From positions 28,417,745-28,481,744 of the forward strand of contig CM052357.1 in the NCBI GenBank assembly GCA_028551475.1: DNA of 64,000 bases. Direction: 5' to 3'. Positions 47,201 to 58,863 of this stretch are shown one piece after another (the first letter of the stretch is position 1; every line of letters starts with the position of its first letter). The notes beneath the pieces were generated by a model that saw nothing but the letters and a program-made list of their open reading frames with translations, was not told where the DNA came from and ran no database searches. A program made the position numbers and the translations under genes. The stretch is from Casuarina equisetifolia. Lineage: Eukaryota > Streptophyta > Magnoliopsida > Fagales > Casuarinaceae.

Positions 47201-50200
47201 TGTAATTTTTCTATTAAAAGGTGAACCCAATCCTGAATATGTTTGTGGTTCTCTTATACGTCCTTTTTGGTCTTGTTCTTCATATAGTAATAATGTTGGC
47301 TCTGTTACTGAAAAAAGGACTGAAGGGGTTTCATGATCATTGTTCTCTTCAATTTATAGAAAGTCTATGCAAGAGGGTAAACTATGCGATTAAAACAGGA
47401 ATCATTGATCCTAATTGAGAAATACATCAATCTTCTAAAACATCATCGTGAAGTAATAGGACATCTTTAAGTGATTAACTGATGATTTGAAAAGCATATG
47501 CTGCAGTCATAGATGTAACTGTATAAAATTGAATAGTGCCTAAATTTTTGTGTCACATTTTTGAGGAAGCTCTTTTAAGGTTAAGATTTTGTTATTTTTT
47601 CTTGAAAAAAGAGGCTGCAGATTACAAGTGAAATTAGGATGCTTAACAGAATAGGCTCAATTATTTTTGTTTGCATTAGATTTATAGTGGCGTTAGGCCC
47701 GAGAATATTTTCAGTAATTTGTGGTCAGTTGTTCCTTATGATTTCCTTAGGATTCCAGTTTAATAGTTTCAAGATTTTTAACTCCTTTCTTCCTCTCACC
47801 TCCAACTCTAATTTTTGAGAAAACCCAAGAAATTGCTGATCCAATTGGTGAAGAACATTTGATATTTTTGGTGTCTCTTTAAACACCTGACATGGACCAA
47901 ATTTTGCGTAGCTCCTTGGATGCAGGATTTTTGGATTCTGAGCTATAGGATTATTTGGTTTTGGCTTGATATGGAAGAGGTTCACGGATATTTAGTTAGC
48001 TAGGAAGTTGGGAATAGTAGTCAAGTGTTTTATAGTTGAGTTCTTTGTTTGCTGGGGGCTGCATATGAGGTCCTTATCTGGGCTTAAGAATCTAAGGAAA
48101 GAAGGCTGTTGCAGGGAATTTTTGTGTTTGACTGTTTTAATTACACAGATTAGGAAGTTTTTGTTTCTGCTGTTGGAACACCTTCTCCAAATAGGTGTTC
48201 TACTTTTAAACTTGAGAAGGAAAGAAATTAAGGTTTGATAGTAAACTAATAAGGAGCTTAGTAAGAATGAGAACCTGAGGACTTAATAGCTTCCTTTACC
48301 AACATCAAATCTGAGGGCACAACTACTTCCCTTGCCCTGCAATTCTTGAAAATCAGTAGCACCCTCGAGTACTAAATCTTTGAAAGCATAGAACAAAAGA
48401 ACCTAGTGAATCTATTCTGAGGGAAAATAACTGCCGTGTTCCACTGCTTAATCTTGGGAAAACATGGTGCAGCATTCAACCAAATATAATATAAACTATT
48501 ACTTTGTGACATGACCATGCGATAAGAACTGCAGCATTCAACTAACATCAATATAAATTAGGACTCCGTACCATGACCATGCAGCAAAAACTGCAAAGAC
48601 AATGTTTCTAAGTTCTTTTGGTCTTTGAACTTTTTGGCTTTCTGGGCTTCTCATCGACTGTGTCAACACCTGCTTGTTCTCATAGTTAATTGGTTTCTAG
48701 CTCTAAACCTCTACTCTGCTGAATCAGACTCACATTCTCAAATCTACTTGTTGACCTGAATATCTAATGCAATAATCTACCAATGAGGATTCAAGACTAC
48801 AGAAAAAATTTCTTCTCAGGGAAGCAATATCGATGGGTGTCAAATTCTTCTAGATTCTGTTGTGCTTATTAATCCTTGGTTAAAATCTATCTGCTTCATT
48901 TCTATCCTTATATGTGTCTCTGGTTTTATTTGAACTTTCTAGTAAGGTATTAAGGATAAAGCTAAAATTGAAATCTGTAATTTTGTCCACATCTCTGGTT
49001 AGCACCTGGCTGATATTTGAAATTCTGTCTTATAAATTTTTAATCTCTGAATGTGTATGATTTTTTAAAAATAAAGTTTAATGGCCAACTGATATTTTTC
49101 TTTTATAAGTGGTGGTTGTAACTTTGTTTATGTATGGCCTTACTTTTCTCAGGTTCTAGCATCGGAGGATGATCAAGATGCTTTGACAACTGATCCAGAT
49201 GATCTAATTGATTCCGAAGACAGTGAAGGAATAAGTGGAGACGAAGAAGATATATTTCGAAATCTCCTCTCTAGAGCTGGTTTTCACCTCACATATGGAG
49301 ATAATCCTTCACAGCCTCAGGTCACCCTACGAGAAAAGCTTCTGATGGATGCTGGTGCAATTGCTGGTTTTCTTACCGGACTTCGTGTTTACCTTGATGA
49401 CCCTGCCAAAGTAAAGCGTCTACTTCTTCCAACCAAGCTCTCTGGTGGTAATGATGGAAAGAAGGCCACAAAGTCTGATGAAACTTCCCCCAGTTTGATG
49501 AACTTGCTGATGGGAGTCAAAGTTTTGCAACAGGCAATCATTGATTTGCTTTTAGATATTATGGTTGAGTGTTGCCAACCCTCAGAAGGGAGTTCAAATG
49601 GTGATACTTCTGAAGTGAACTCAAAACCTTCTCCAGATGGCAGTGGAACTGCAACTCCACTGGAATCTGATAGGGAGAATGGAGCAACAGAATCTGTGCA
49701 ATTCCCTGTATATGAGAGATTGGATTCTGGTGTTGACGAAGGTGCCAGTGCATCTGCTGTACAAAGCTCAGATATTAATGGGCTAGGTATACCAGAAAAG
49801 GCTCTTCCTGGACAACCCATTAGTCCACCAGAAACATCTGCTGGGGACTCAGAACATGTGCCCCTTCGCTCAAAGGTACACCTTAACATTTCACAGGTGA
49901 ATGAACTGCTTTGCTTAATAGTTGTTATTGACTATACTAAAATTTGAATTTTCAGCCAAAGTGGCCAGAACAATCTGAGGAGCTTTTAGGATTAATTGTA
50001 AACTCTCTGAGAGCCCTAGATGGAGCTGTTCCACAGGGCTGCCCAGAACCAAGGCGACGGCCTCAGTCTGCTCAAAAGATTGCTCTTGTTTTGGATAAAG
50101 CTCCTAAGCACTTGCAGGCAGATCTAGTTTCTCTTGTACCCAAATTGGTTGAGCAGTCTGAACATCCACTGGCTGCTGGTGTGCTTCTTGAACGACTTCA

Positions 50201-53200
50201 AAAGCCAGATGCTGAACCTGCATTGAGGATACCTGTAAGATAGCCTCTGCAGAGACCTATGATATTTTTTGTATTGACCTTCTGGCTTGTTGCCATCTGC
50301 TTGGACGATTATACTTTAGCATAATAAAAGCTTCTTGGCACATATGATTCCCAATATCTGAACTGGTCTTTTGTCTTATCTTCTTTGCTAATTTTTCCTA
50401 GGTTTTTGGTGCTATCTGTCAACTGGAGTGTGGCAGTGAAGTGTGGGAACGTGTTCTGTTTCAATCTTTTGAGCTTCTGACAGGCTCAAATGACCAACCT
50501 CTTGCTGCAACTATAGATTTTATATTAAAAGCTGCGTCCCAATGCCAACATTTACCTGAGGCGGTATGCATACAAACATTATGAAGTTTGATTACCTTTG
50601 AATGTACTTATTCTAATTTTTTAATGTGATTTTCTTTAAATGTTGTAACCTTCATTCCTCTCCATTGTAGGTCAGATCTGTTCGTGTTAGGCTAAAAAGC
50701 TTGGGTGCTGATGTGTCTCCTTGTGTCCTTAATTTTTTAAGTAAAACTGTAAATAGTTGGGGAGATGTTGCTGAGACCATACTTAGAGATATCGATTGTG
50801 ATGATGATTTTGGTGAAAACTGCTCAACGATGCATTGTGGGCTTTTCTTGTTTGGTGAATATGGCCCTACCTTTGAGAGGTTGCATCTGGTGGATGAGCA
50901 GGCTTTCCGTGCTGGTCGTCATTTTTCTGACATTTATATCCTTATTGAAATGCTATCCATACCTTGCCTTTCTATTGAAGCTTCCCAAACATTTGAGAGA
51001 GCTGTAGCTCGAGGTTCCATTATGGCTCAGTCAGTGGCGATGGTATTGGAAAGGCGCCTTGCACAAAGATTGGATCTTAATTCTGGTTTTGCTTCTGAAA
51101 ATTATCAAAATACAGACAATATAGTAGAGGGAGAGGCCATTGAGCAGCTGACAATGCAACGAGACGATTTTACTCCAGTTCTTGGTCTTGCTGAGACATT
51201 GGCCCTTTCAAGAGACCCTTGTGTGAAGGAATTTGTGAAGATCCTGTACACGATATTATTCAAATGGTATGCTGATGAGTCATACCGAGGGAGAATGCTG
51301 AAGAGACTTGTTGACCGTGCCATCAGCACTACCAATAATAGTCGCGAGGTAGACTTAGATTTGGATATTTTGGTTACCTTGGTTTTTGAGGAGCAAGAAA
51401 TCATCAGACCAATTTTAAGCATGATGCGGGAGGTTGCTGAGCTTGCAAATGTTGATCGAGCAGCTCTTTGGCACCAGCTATGTGCTAGTGAAGAAGAAAT
51501 TCATCGCATGCGTGCTGAAAGAGAAGCTGAAATTTCCAACATGGTTAGAGAAAAAGCAGTCATATCTCAAAAGCTGAGTGAATCAGAGGCCAACAACAAC
51601 CATCTCAAGGTATTTGATGTCTTAATTAGAATGACATTTTGGGCTTTCGCAACTTGCTAGTGTTTTTGGAGAATATGTGAACTGAAGCCTTTAATGCAAT
51701 GGCAGTCTGAAATGAGGGCTGAGATGGATCGTTTTGCTCGGGAAAAGAAGGAGCTGTCTGAACAAATACAAGAAGTAGAGAGTCAGCTTGAGTGGCTTCG
51801 CTCAGAGCGGGATGAAGAAATAGGAAAGCTTACTACTGAGAAGAAAGTTATGCAGGACCGTCTTCATGATGCAGAGGCACAACTTTCCCAATTGAAGTCC
51901 CGTAAACGTGATGAACTGAAGGTATTAGCTTTCAACTTGAGTCTCTTAGGTCCTCACTATTTATTCTTATCTAGTTAGTTTTTGCAAGAAAATAAAGGGT
52001 TATATAACATGTGTATCTTGTTTAACCATTGGCTGCATTTTCTAAATCCCCATTGTTATTGCTTTGCGTGAGTATCTTTGAATATTTGTGTTGTGACTGC
52101 ATGTATTGATGCATTGTAGGGAGACTGATATTTGAAAGCTCCTGATGCTTCGATTCCAGGGCACATATTGTTTACTTAACAAATTATCACTTTTGAAAGT
52201 TTGCTAAAAACTTGCTTAATCTTATCTGACTTGAGCTAGGGTATTGGAAACAAATTTTTGGTTATTAGCTGTATTTGATAATTCCCTTCTGAGCCTTTTG
52301 CTTAGCTTCTGTTTCTGGGATTTCAGAGGAAACTCAGAACTTCTAGTTTATAAATATGTTCAGATACCTAATTATTCTTGTATTTTGAATTTAGTGAGAA
52401 CATTATTATCTCAAGTCTTGTAGTTAGAATATTTTCTTGTGAATTCATTAATTTAATGGTTTTCACCGCTCCTATTTTCCCACCTCTTTCTTTTCCTTGT
52501 CTAAGGTTTTAAGCCTGTTGTTTGCTTCTTTGACCATGTACAAAGTCCATGAACTCAAAGGAGCCTTCGGCTCTTAGTCCAATCTTCTCCTTCTTTTCAG
52601 TTCTGTATGAATATAAGGTCAGAATTAGCAAGCATGATTTTGAGGCCTTTTTATTTACTCCAGTTTTCTTTCTCACTAAGCTCCCTTGGAGAATTTGACC
52701 ACTTTGTAAAACATTTGTTTTTCATCTCTTATTTTCTTCCATTTGGAAGCATTGCATTTTAAAAGAAGTCCATTGGATAGCCTGTTTTTAACCTATAATT
52801 GATTAAAATATCAAGTCCACTGAGCTGCTATTTTGTACTGAAGTTATTAACAAGTCGGGTTGCTTTGTTTTGCTATTGTTGCCTTTTTCTCACCGCACGT
52901 TGCATGTCACAGAAAGTTTTGAAAGAGAAAAATGCGCTAGCGGAAAGGTTGAAGGGTGCAGAAGCTGCACGGAAAAGGTTTGACGAGGAACTGAAACGGT
53001 ATGCTACAGAGAATGTGACTCGAGAGGAAATCCGACAGTCACTTGAGGATGAAATTCGGCGATTAACACAAACAGTGGGCCAAACTGAAGGAGAGAAGCG
53101 GGAAAAGGAAGAGCAGGTTGCACGGTGTGAAGCATATATTGATGGGATGGAATCCAAATTGCAGGCGTGCCAGGTTTTTGATCTAAATAGCTTGTGCATC

Positions 53201-54058
53201 CATCTCATTTCCTTATTCATAATTTTCATGACCGTATTATTTTTCTAGGACTTTTGTTGCTTAGTCTTCAAGCTGCTTAGTTATGGTGTTTCCTTAACTA
53301 GCTAATTTGCTATATAGGGCTCTGTAGATAATCTAGCCTGTTTGACAGATGGACTCAATATTTAATTTGTGGGATCCATTGAACAAAACAAATTATATGA
53401 AGTAGGATTTAAGAGGATGAATTTAACATATGTTTGACTGGACCTTCATTATAGTAACAATTGTGTGGACTGAAAGAGTAATCACTATGAGCAAGCCAAG
53501 ACCGCTAAAATGCGATTCTGTTTGAAGCTCTTTGGCTTGGATGAGTTGAAAATTCTGTTTCAGCTTTGAGTTAGTATTATAGTTATTTTTAAGAGAGCAT
53601 CTAAACTTTTTCTGAATAGTGTTCATCTCTCTCTTTGGCTCTCGCACTTTGTTTCATTTATGACTTACAAATAATAAGAAGTGATCTGATTAAGGCACCT
53701 TCTTTCCTTGCAGCAATATATTCACACCCTTGAGGCGTCGCTCCAGGAAGAAATGTCGCGACATGCTCCTCTTTACGGAGCGGGTTTGGAAGCTTTGTCA
53801 ATGAAGGAATTGGAGACATTGTCACGCATTCATGAAGAAGGCTTGAGGCAGATCCACGCTCTTCAACAGCGGAAAGGGACTCCGGCGGGTAGTCCTCTTG
53901 TGAGCCCCCACAGTCTTCCACACAACCATGGGTTATACCCTGCTGGACCACCTCCAATGGCTGTCGGATTGCCTCCTCCACTGATACAGAACGGGGTCGG
54001 GATCCACAACAATGGGCATGTAAATGGCGCAGTTGGACCCTGGTTCAACCACAATTGA
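44256..54058 (+). CDS. TRAF-like family protein with four MATH domains and coiled coil
   Basis: Orthologous in layout to Arabidopsis At2g25320, a large MATH-domain protein of unestablished role. MATH domains bind partner proteins and are often used as ubiquitin-ligase adaptors. Ten exons, all phases consistent: 44256-45612, 46194-46667, 46776-47077, 49153-49875, 49956-50234, 50402-50563, 50671-51609, 51706-51921, 52913-53173 and 53714-54058, for 1,685 residues. MATH domains lie at about 70-202, 239-377, 408-545 and 574-700, each opening with an F-T/S-W-K-(V/I)-x-N-F-like motif. An acidic stretch and a long helical middle follow, then Glu/Arg-rich coiled coil through about residue 1,570, and a Pro/Gly/His-rich tail (GLPPPLIQNG, GPWFNHN). 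An in-frame Met at 44109 is further upstream, but MKQSSPEAVSSSSS at 44256 matches the family start. Confidence 0.93.
48469..48592. repeat. 62-bp tandem duplication in the large TRAF-like intron
   Basis: GCAGCATTCAAC begins two adjacent 62-bp units at 48,469 and 48,531, each containing an AT-rich middle and ATGACCATGC. They lie in the 2.1-kb intron between exons 3 and 4. The rest of this intron shows no gene or clear element. Confidence 0.65.
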
Positions 54059-55560
54059 AATTGTGGGTCACAGTGCCTAAATAGAAAAATGGTCACTCAA
54101 CTCAATGGAGGTGAGTGACATCTCAATGTGAAAGAAATGCTATTTCTCATTTTAGAGGTATATTTTTTGGGGGCATTATGGCTGATTAGAACTGTTGGAA
54201 AAGGGGAGGGGGAGGGACTAGTGAGGGAGGGCGGATGGAAAGCTCGGAAGTGAGTTCAATAGGACTTACAGTCACGGATGCGATAATCATTTGGTAATTT
54301 TCTCTTAAAATTGAATCACAGGCCTTCTGAAAAGTTTTGTTAATTGTATTTCACTTCCGTCTTGTTATCAACCACTCTCTTTCCCTCCATCTTGAGCAGA
54401 TTTCAAATCATTGTCCAACAGGGGGTATTTGGTATATTTGGTAGATGGTTTGGTTGGGGACGGTGGGATTTGAAAGACAAAATGCAACACAAAGGATTTT
54501 ATTTTTGTTTACTAATTATTTTATTTGGGTCGTTGTCTTAATTGGAATTGGTTCACAAAATAACTCGAATCAGAATTTTATAGGAGAGGCAAAATCAAGG
54601 CCGTCTGTGGGTTATGAGTCACCGGATAAAGATTAACATATGATGAATCAAATCGAATGACGTTCCCCTTTGACATTCGTGCTATCGTATCGTAACGGAA
54701 CATCGAACCAAACCAACACGTTTAAACTGAAAAATAAAAATAAGCAGTTTTGATGGCGAAAAATAAAACTAAAAGGTGTAAGCCTCCTTCTTCTGAAATT
54801 TCAAAGCATGGGCGAGGGGGCCGAACCTGATACAGTGTGAGTGGTGAGTGGCGGGTGTGGACACATTTGGCAAGCAAATATCAAGATGATCAGGAAAGAT
54901 ACCAGCATGACTTCCATAATTGTGGCTGCTCCATGAAATGTTCAGGAAGCTCCGTTAGATGCGGAGCCTGCACCTGACGGCCGACACGCTGAGGCAAGCT
55001 GGGTTACAGCTTGCTTATTTCAGAGGATTATCTGTCAATTCCCAGGCTGAGAAAAGGATAAGTATCGCTGAATGAGTGATGATGATACCTCAAATGTCAA
55101 AGTCAGTCATCATTTCTCAATTGCTTGTCCCGTGGTTTTTCTTCGTGGATAATCATTGAGGGCTTTCAATTCAGCAAAATAAGAGAACTCACTCGAATTT
55201 CACAAGGGAATGATGATGCATGAACTTGTTGTTAACGTGGACTGGTTTAAGGAGGATCCCAATTCTGGTTTGATTTGATGATGGTCCGACATGTCTGTCA
55301 CGATCATTGCCATGAAGTTGCATGTATGTTTAAGAGAGAGAGAGAGAGAGAGAGAGAGTGGTTAATCACCGTTGAGGGGACCAAGAACATAGGAAAAATT
55401 GTGGAAATGAAAGGGATGGTTAAGAAGAGAAGAATAATTCAGTAAAAACGTGGACAGATAAATCCCATTTGACTTCTCTGCGCTAGTCGCTTTCACGCGT
55501 CCTTCCCTTGCTGTTTCTTAAATCATTCTCTTCCAGCCATTTTTAAGCAGTTCCTCCACA
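54059..55560. other. TRAF-like 3' UTR and intergenic DNA
   Basis: Sequence after the TRAF-like stop to about 54,330 is probably 3' UTR. The rest is unremarkable except for a (GA)13 microsatellite at 55,333-55,358, upstream of the ACR gene. No coding frame is supported. Confidence 0.45.
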
Positions 55561-55586
55561 TTCACGGACTCCCAAATAGTGATACT

Positions 55587-55788
55587 TTCTCTCTCTCTTT
55601 CCCTCTCTCTCTGCGAATACATAAATCGAGAGACAAGCTCTCCTCTGTGCATTCTTGATCTTCCTATTCCTTTTTCAAGGAAGAGAACTGGCATCGCCTT
55701 GATACTTCTGTCTCTTTTGATCATTGCTGGGTCGTTTCTGGGTTCGTTCCTTCATGAGCTGGGCTAGCGCAACTTCTACTTCTGCAGG
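55587..55788 (+). other. probable non-coding first exon of the ACR gene
   Basis: A CT-rich tract (55,587-55,612) opens a segment ending TTCTGCAGG followed by GTAAGCTTC, a strong donor. The matching acceptor CCCTGCAG ends at 56,347, one base before the ACR start codon context CATGAGT. The 5' UTR would thus be split by an intron of about 560 bp, as is common in plants. Confidence 0.5.
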
Positions 55789-56348
55789 GTAAGCTTCTTC
55801 CTGATCTCTTGCACCTCTCCTTCTTCTTCTCCTTGTTATTTTGCTTGAAACGTGAACTGATATGTTCCATTGTTTGCAACGATCCTTATATTTCTAACGC
55901 TTTATATGTATGGGCACTGCAATATTCGATCTTCTTAAGCTAGAACGTGATTCTTGTCTAGTTTTTTTTTATTGTTTTTTCTGTTCTTCCTGAGCTAGAA
56001 CGTGATTCTTTACCATAGTTGCTTACTTTTGGAAGATATGGTACTGTTTTGTTCTTGCATTATGAAGAAAAAGATTTACTAGGATGGACAAAGAATTCTT
56101 CGTAGGAAGACAGCTTGAATCTAATCATGCAGCCCATATAATAATTGATTATTGTATTACCCGACAAAAAAAATTAAAAAAAAAATTCATTGACCAATCC
56201 TTAAAAAGTGGAATTAGCTTCTGGAAAACGTGTTATATATATAAAATCATCTTACAATCTCCAGTGGCATCTTTTCTTGAGCTTTTGATGCACGTCAGTC
56301 TTTGTTTATAATATCCAAGTTTTGACAGTCTCCGTCTCTCCCTGCAGC

Positions 56349-58523
56349 ATGAGTAAAATTTGTTGGCCTTACTTCGATCCCGACTTTGATGGCCTTGTGG
56401 AGAGGATACACGGACCAGCGTAAGTAACGACTTCATCCCCTGATCCTGAATCCCCCGCCGGAATATCCTTTGATCACTAAACAGATTCCACCAGCCGTTT
56501 GATAAAAAGCCTTTCTTCTTTTGCTTGGCAGTTGCAGGGTTTGCATAGACAATGAAAGCATGGAAGATTGCACTGTAGTAAAGGTAAGTGAGCTTCTTTC
56601 TTGTTCTTCGTTAACTAGGTCTCTCGGCCATCGTTGTCCCTAAGAAAATTGCTTTTCTTATGCGGTATGTAGGTCGATAGCGTGAAAAACCAGGGACTCC
56701 TCCTGGAAGTGGTGCAGATTTTGACTGACCTGAATCTCACCATCTCAAAGGGCTATATTTCGTCCGACGCAAGGTGGTTCATGGATGGTGCGTACGTTCA
56801 AATCCATCATTTTATGAGTCTGATTATTCACAACGAATAATTTGTTCGATCAAACTTCTTGTTGATCAAGTCTTTGGAAATTTGCAGTTTTTTACGTTAA
56901 AGATGAGCATGGCAACAAACTTACCGACCAGAAAGTCATTAACTATATCAAGCAGGTGATTTAGTTCGTTTGTTGTCTTCATTATCTCTTTCGTTTTCTT
57001 CTTTTTTGATGGATAAATATAAGCTAAAGGAAACGCTGAAAACTCATATATCTTGAGAAGTTTTGAATTTTCAACAAGTTTGGGATTCTAAGCCTTTCAC
57101 AGAGTTATTCATTAGTTAGTCATTTCTTCGTATGATTGAGCTTTCAGAAACTGTATTTGTATTTGTATTTGTATTAATAGCTTGAAAAACCTTGCAGGGC
57201 ATAAGTGGAGCAAGGGGAACCACAAACATGGCCAAGACAAAGGCCTGTACGAAAAAGGTTTTCAGACCAGAACAGCAGAATGCGCACACGGCCATCGAGA
57301 TCACCGGGACAGATAGGCCCGGTCTGTTCTCCGAGATATCGGCTGCTCTAGCTGGTCTCCATTGCAACATCGTCGAAGCCCATGCGTGGAGTCACAATGA
57401 TCGCCTGGCTTGTGTCGCGTACCTTTCAGATCAATCCGCCGATTCCCCGATCGATGACCCTGACCGCCTCGCCACCATCGAAGCCCACCTCACCATGGTC
57501 CTCCGGGCCAACACCAACCTTAGCACCAGAGGGAACCGCACGAACCAGCAAGAAGTTAAGACTGCGGGCTTTATGGGAGGATCAGAAGACGGAACCGTGA
57601 CAAATGTGGAACGCCGGTTGCATCAGCTCATGATTTCAGTTCGGGACTTTGAGCGACCGTCCGGAAATACGACATTGCCGGCGACGGTGGAAACGGGATC
57701 GGATGAAAACGACGAGGAAGGGGGGAAAACTACAGTGTTAATCGAGAGCTGTGACGAGAAGGAATACTCGATAGTTACCATAGACTGCAAGGATCGGCCA
57801 AGACTCATGTTCGATACTGTGTGCACGCTCACTGACTTGCAGTACGTGATCTTCCATGCTTGCATAACTTCGGGCGAAGGCGATGCCTTTCAGGTATGCA
57901 ATGAGAACGCTAATTTGCATGTAAAAGCTTTTATCTCTTGCTATCATAATGCTCCGGCAATCATGATATTTATGGAGTCAAACGCTGTTGATTGCAGGAG
58001 TATTTTATCCGTCATCTCGACGGCCGCGCCTTGAGTACAGAGAGCGAGAAGGAACGAGTAATAAAATGCTTAGAGGCCGCCATAGAGCGCCGCGTTTGTG
58101 AGGTAAGCCCCACCGTAAACCACCACTCCTTCAAATATCTTGCTGCCTCCACCACCATCATCATAACTAGCTTTGTGGTTTGCACAGGGAATTCGGCTGG
58201 AGTTGTGGGCAGACGACAGGATAGGCTTGCTCTCCGACATAACTCGCGTTCTTCGAGAGAACGGTCTCGCCGTTGTCCGAGCAGACGTAGCAACGCAGGG
58301 AGAGAAGGCGGTGAATGCTTTGTACGTGAAAGACCTTTCCGGGAACGGGGTGGACATGGAGTTCGTGGAGTCGATGAAGAAAGAGATGGGTCCGATAGCC
58401 TTGCAAGTAACGAATGAGACGAAGGGTTCGAGCTCGCCGGAAAGGTCCAGTTTATCGTTCGGAAACATGCTAAAATCTAAGATCGGGAGGTTCTCTAACA
58501 CCTTCGTTACTATCAAGCAATAA
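56349..58523 (+). CDS. ACT-domain repeat (ACR) protein, four ACT domains
   Basis: ACR proteins are plant relatives of bacterial GlnD uridylyltransferase sensors that keep only ACT domains; they are thought to sense amino acids. Exons 56349-56419, 56538-56583, 56673-56787, 56888-56955, 57198-57893, 57998-58102 and 58188-58523 give 478 residues. ACT domains fall at about 36-105 (VKVDSVKNQGLLLEVVQIL), 131-202 (IEITGTDRPGLFSEISAAL), 291-365 (IVTIDCKDRPRLMFDTVCTL) and 369-444 (LELWADDRIGLLSDITRVL). The N-terminus MSKICWPYFDPDFDGL is of the ACR3-like type. Two in-frame acceptors, 6 bases apart (56,531 and 56,537), begin the second coding exon. The downstream one gives the family spacing PxVxIDN. 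The linker between ACT2 and ACT3 is longish and acidic (GSDENDEEGG). Confidence 0.93.
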
Positions 58524-58863
58524 GATGTAGATACGTCGCAAATTCTTTTTAGCCGTTGTAAATAAGAGGGATTCAAGAGGGTAGAATTGTGCAGATGCCG
58601 GTTCTTAGAATAAGAGTTCTATAGAATGGACTGTAAATAAACAATCATTTTGTCTTTAGAAGGAATTCTTTCTGGTGTAAATATAGGAAATTATTGTCTT
58701 GATCTATATAATTTCTGCAATATTGTTATCCATCAATAGACCATTTGTTCTAATAATCTAAGGGCCCCAACAAATTCATGTTTCATGTGAAAGTAAACCT
58801 ATGAATTAAGGTGCTCACATTATATTCTTTTCATAATTCCCGCAGATACGTGTATACATCTAT

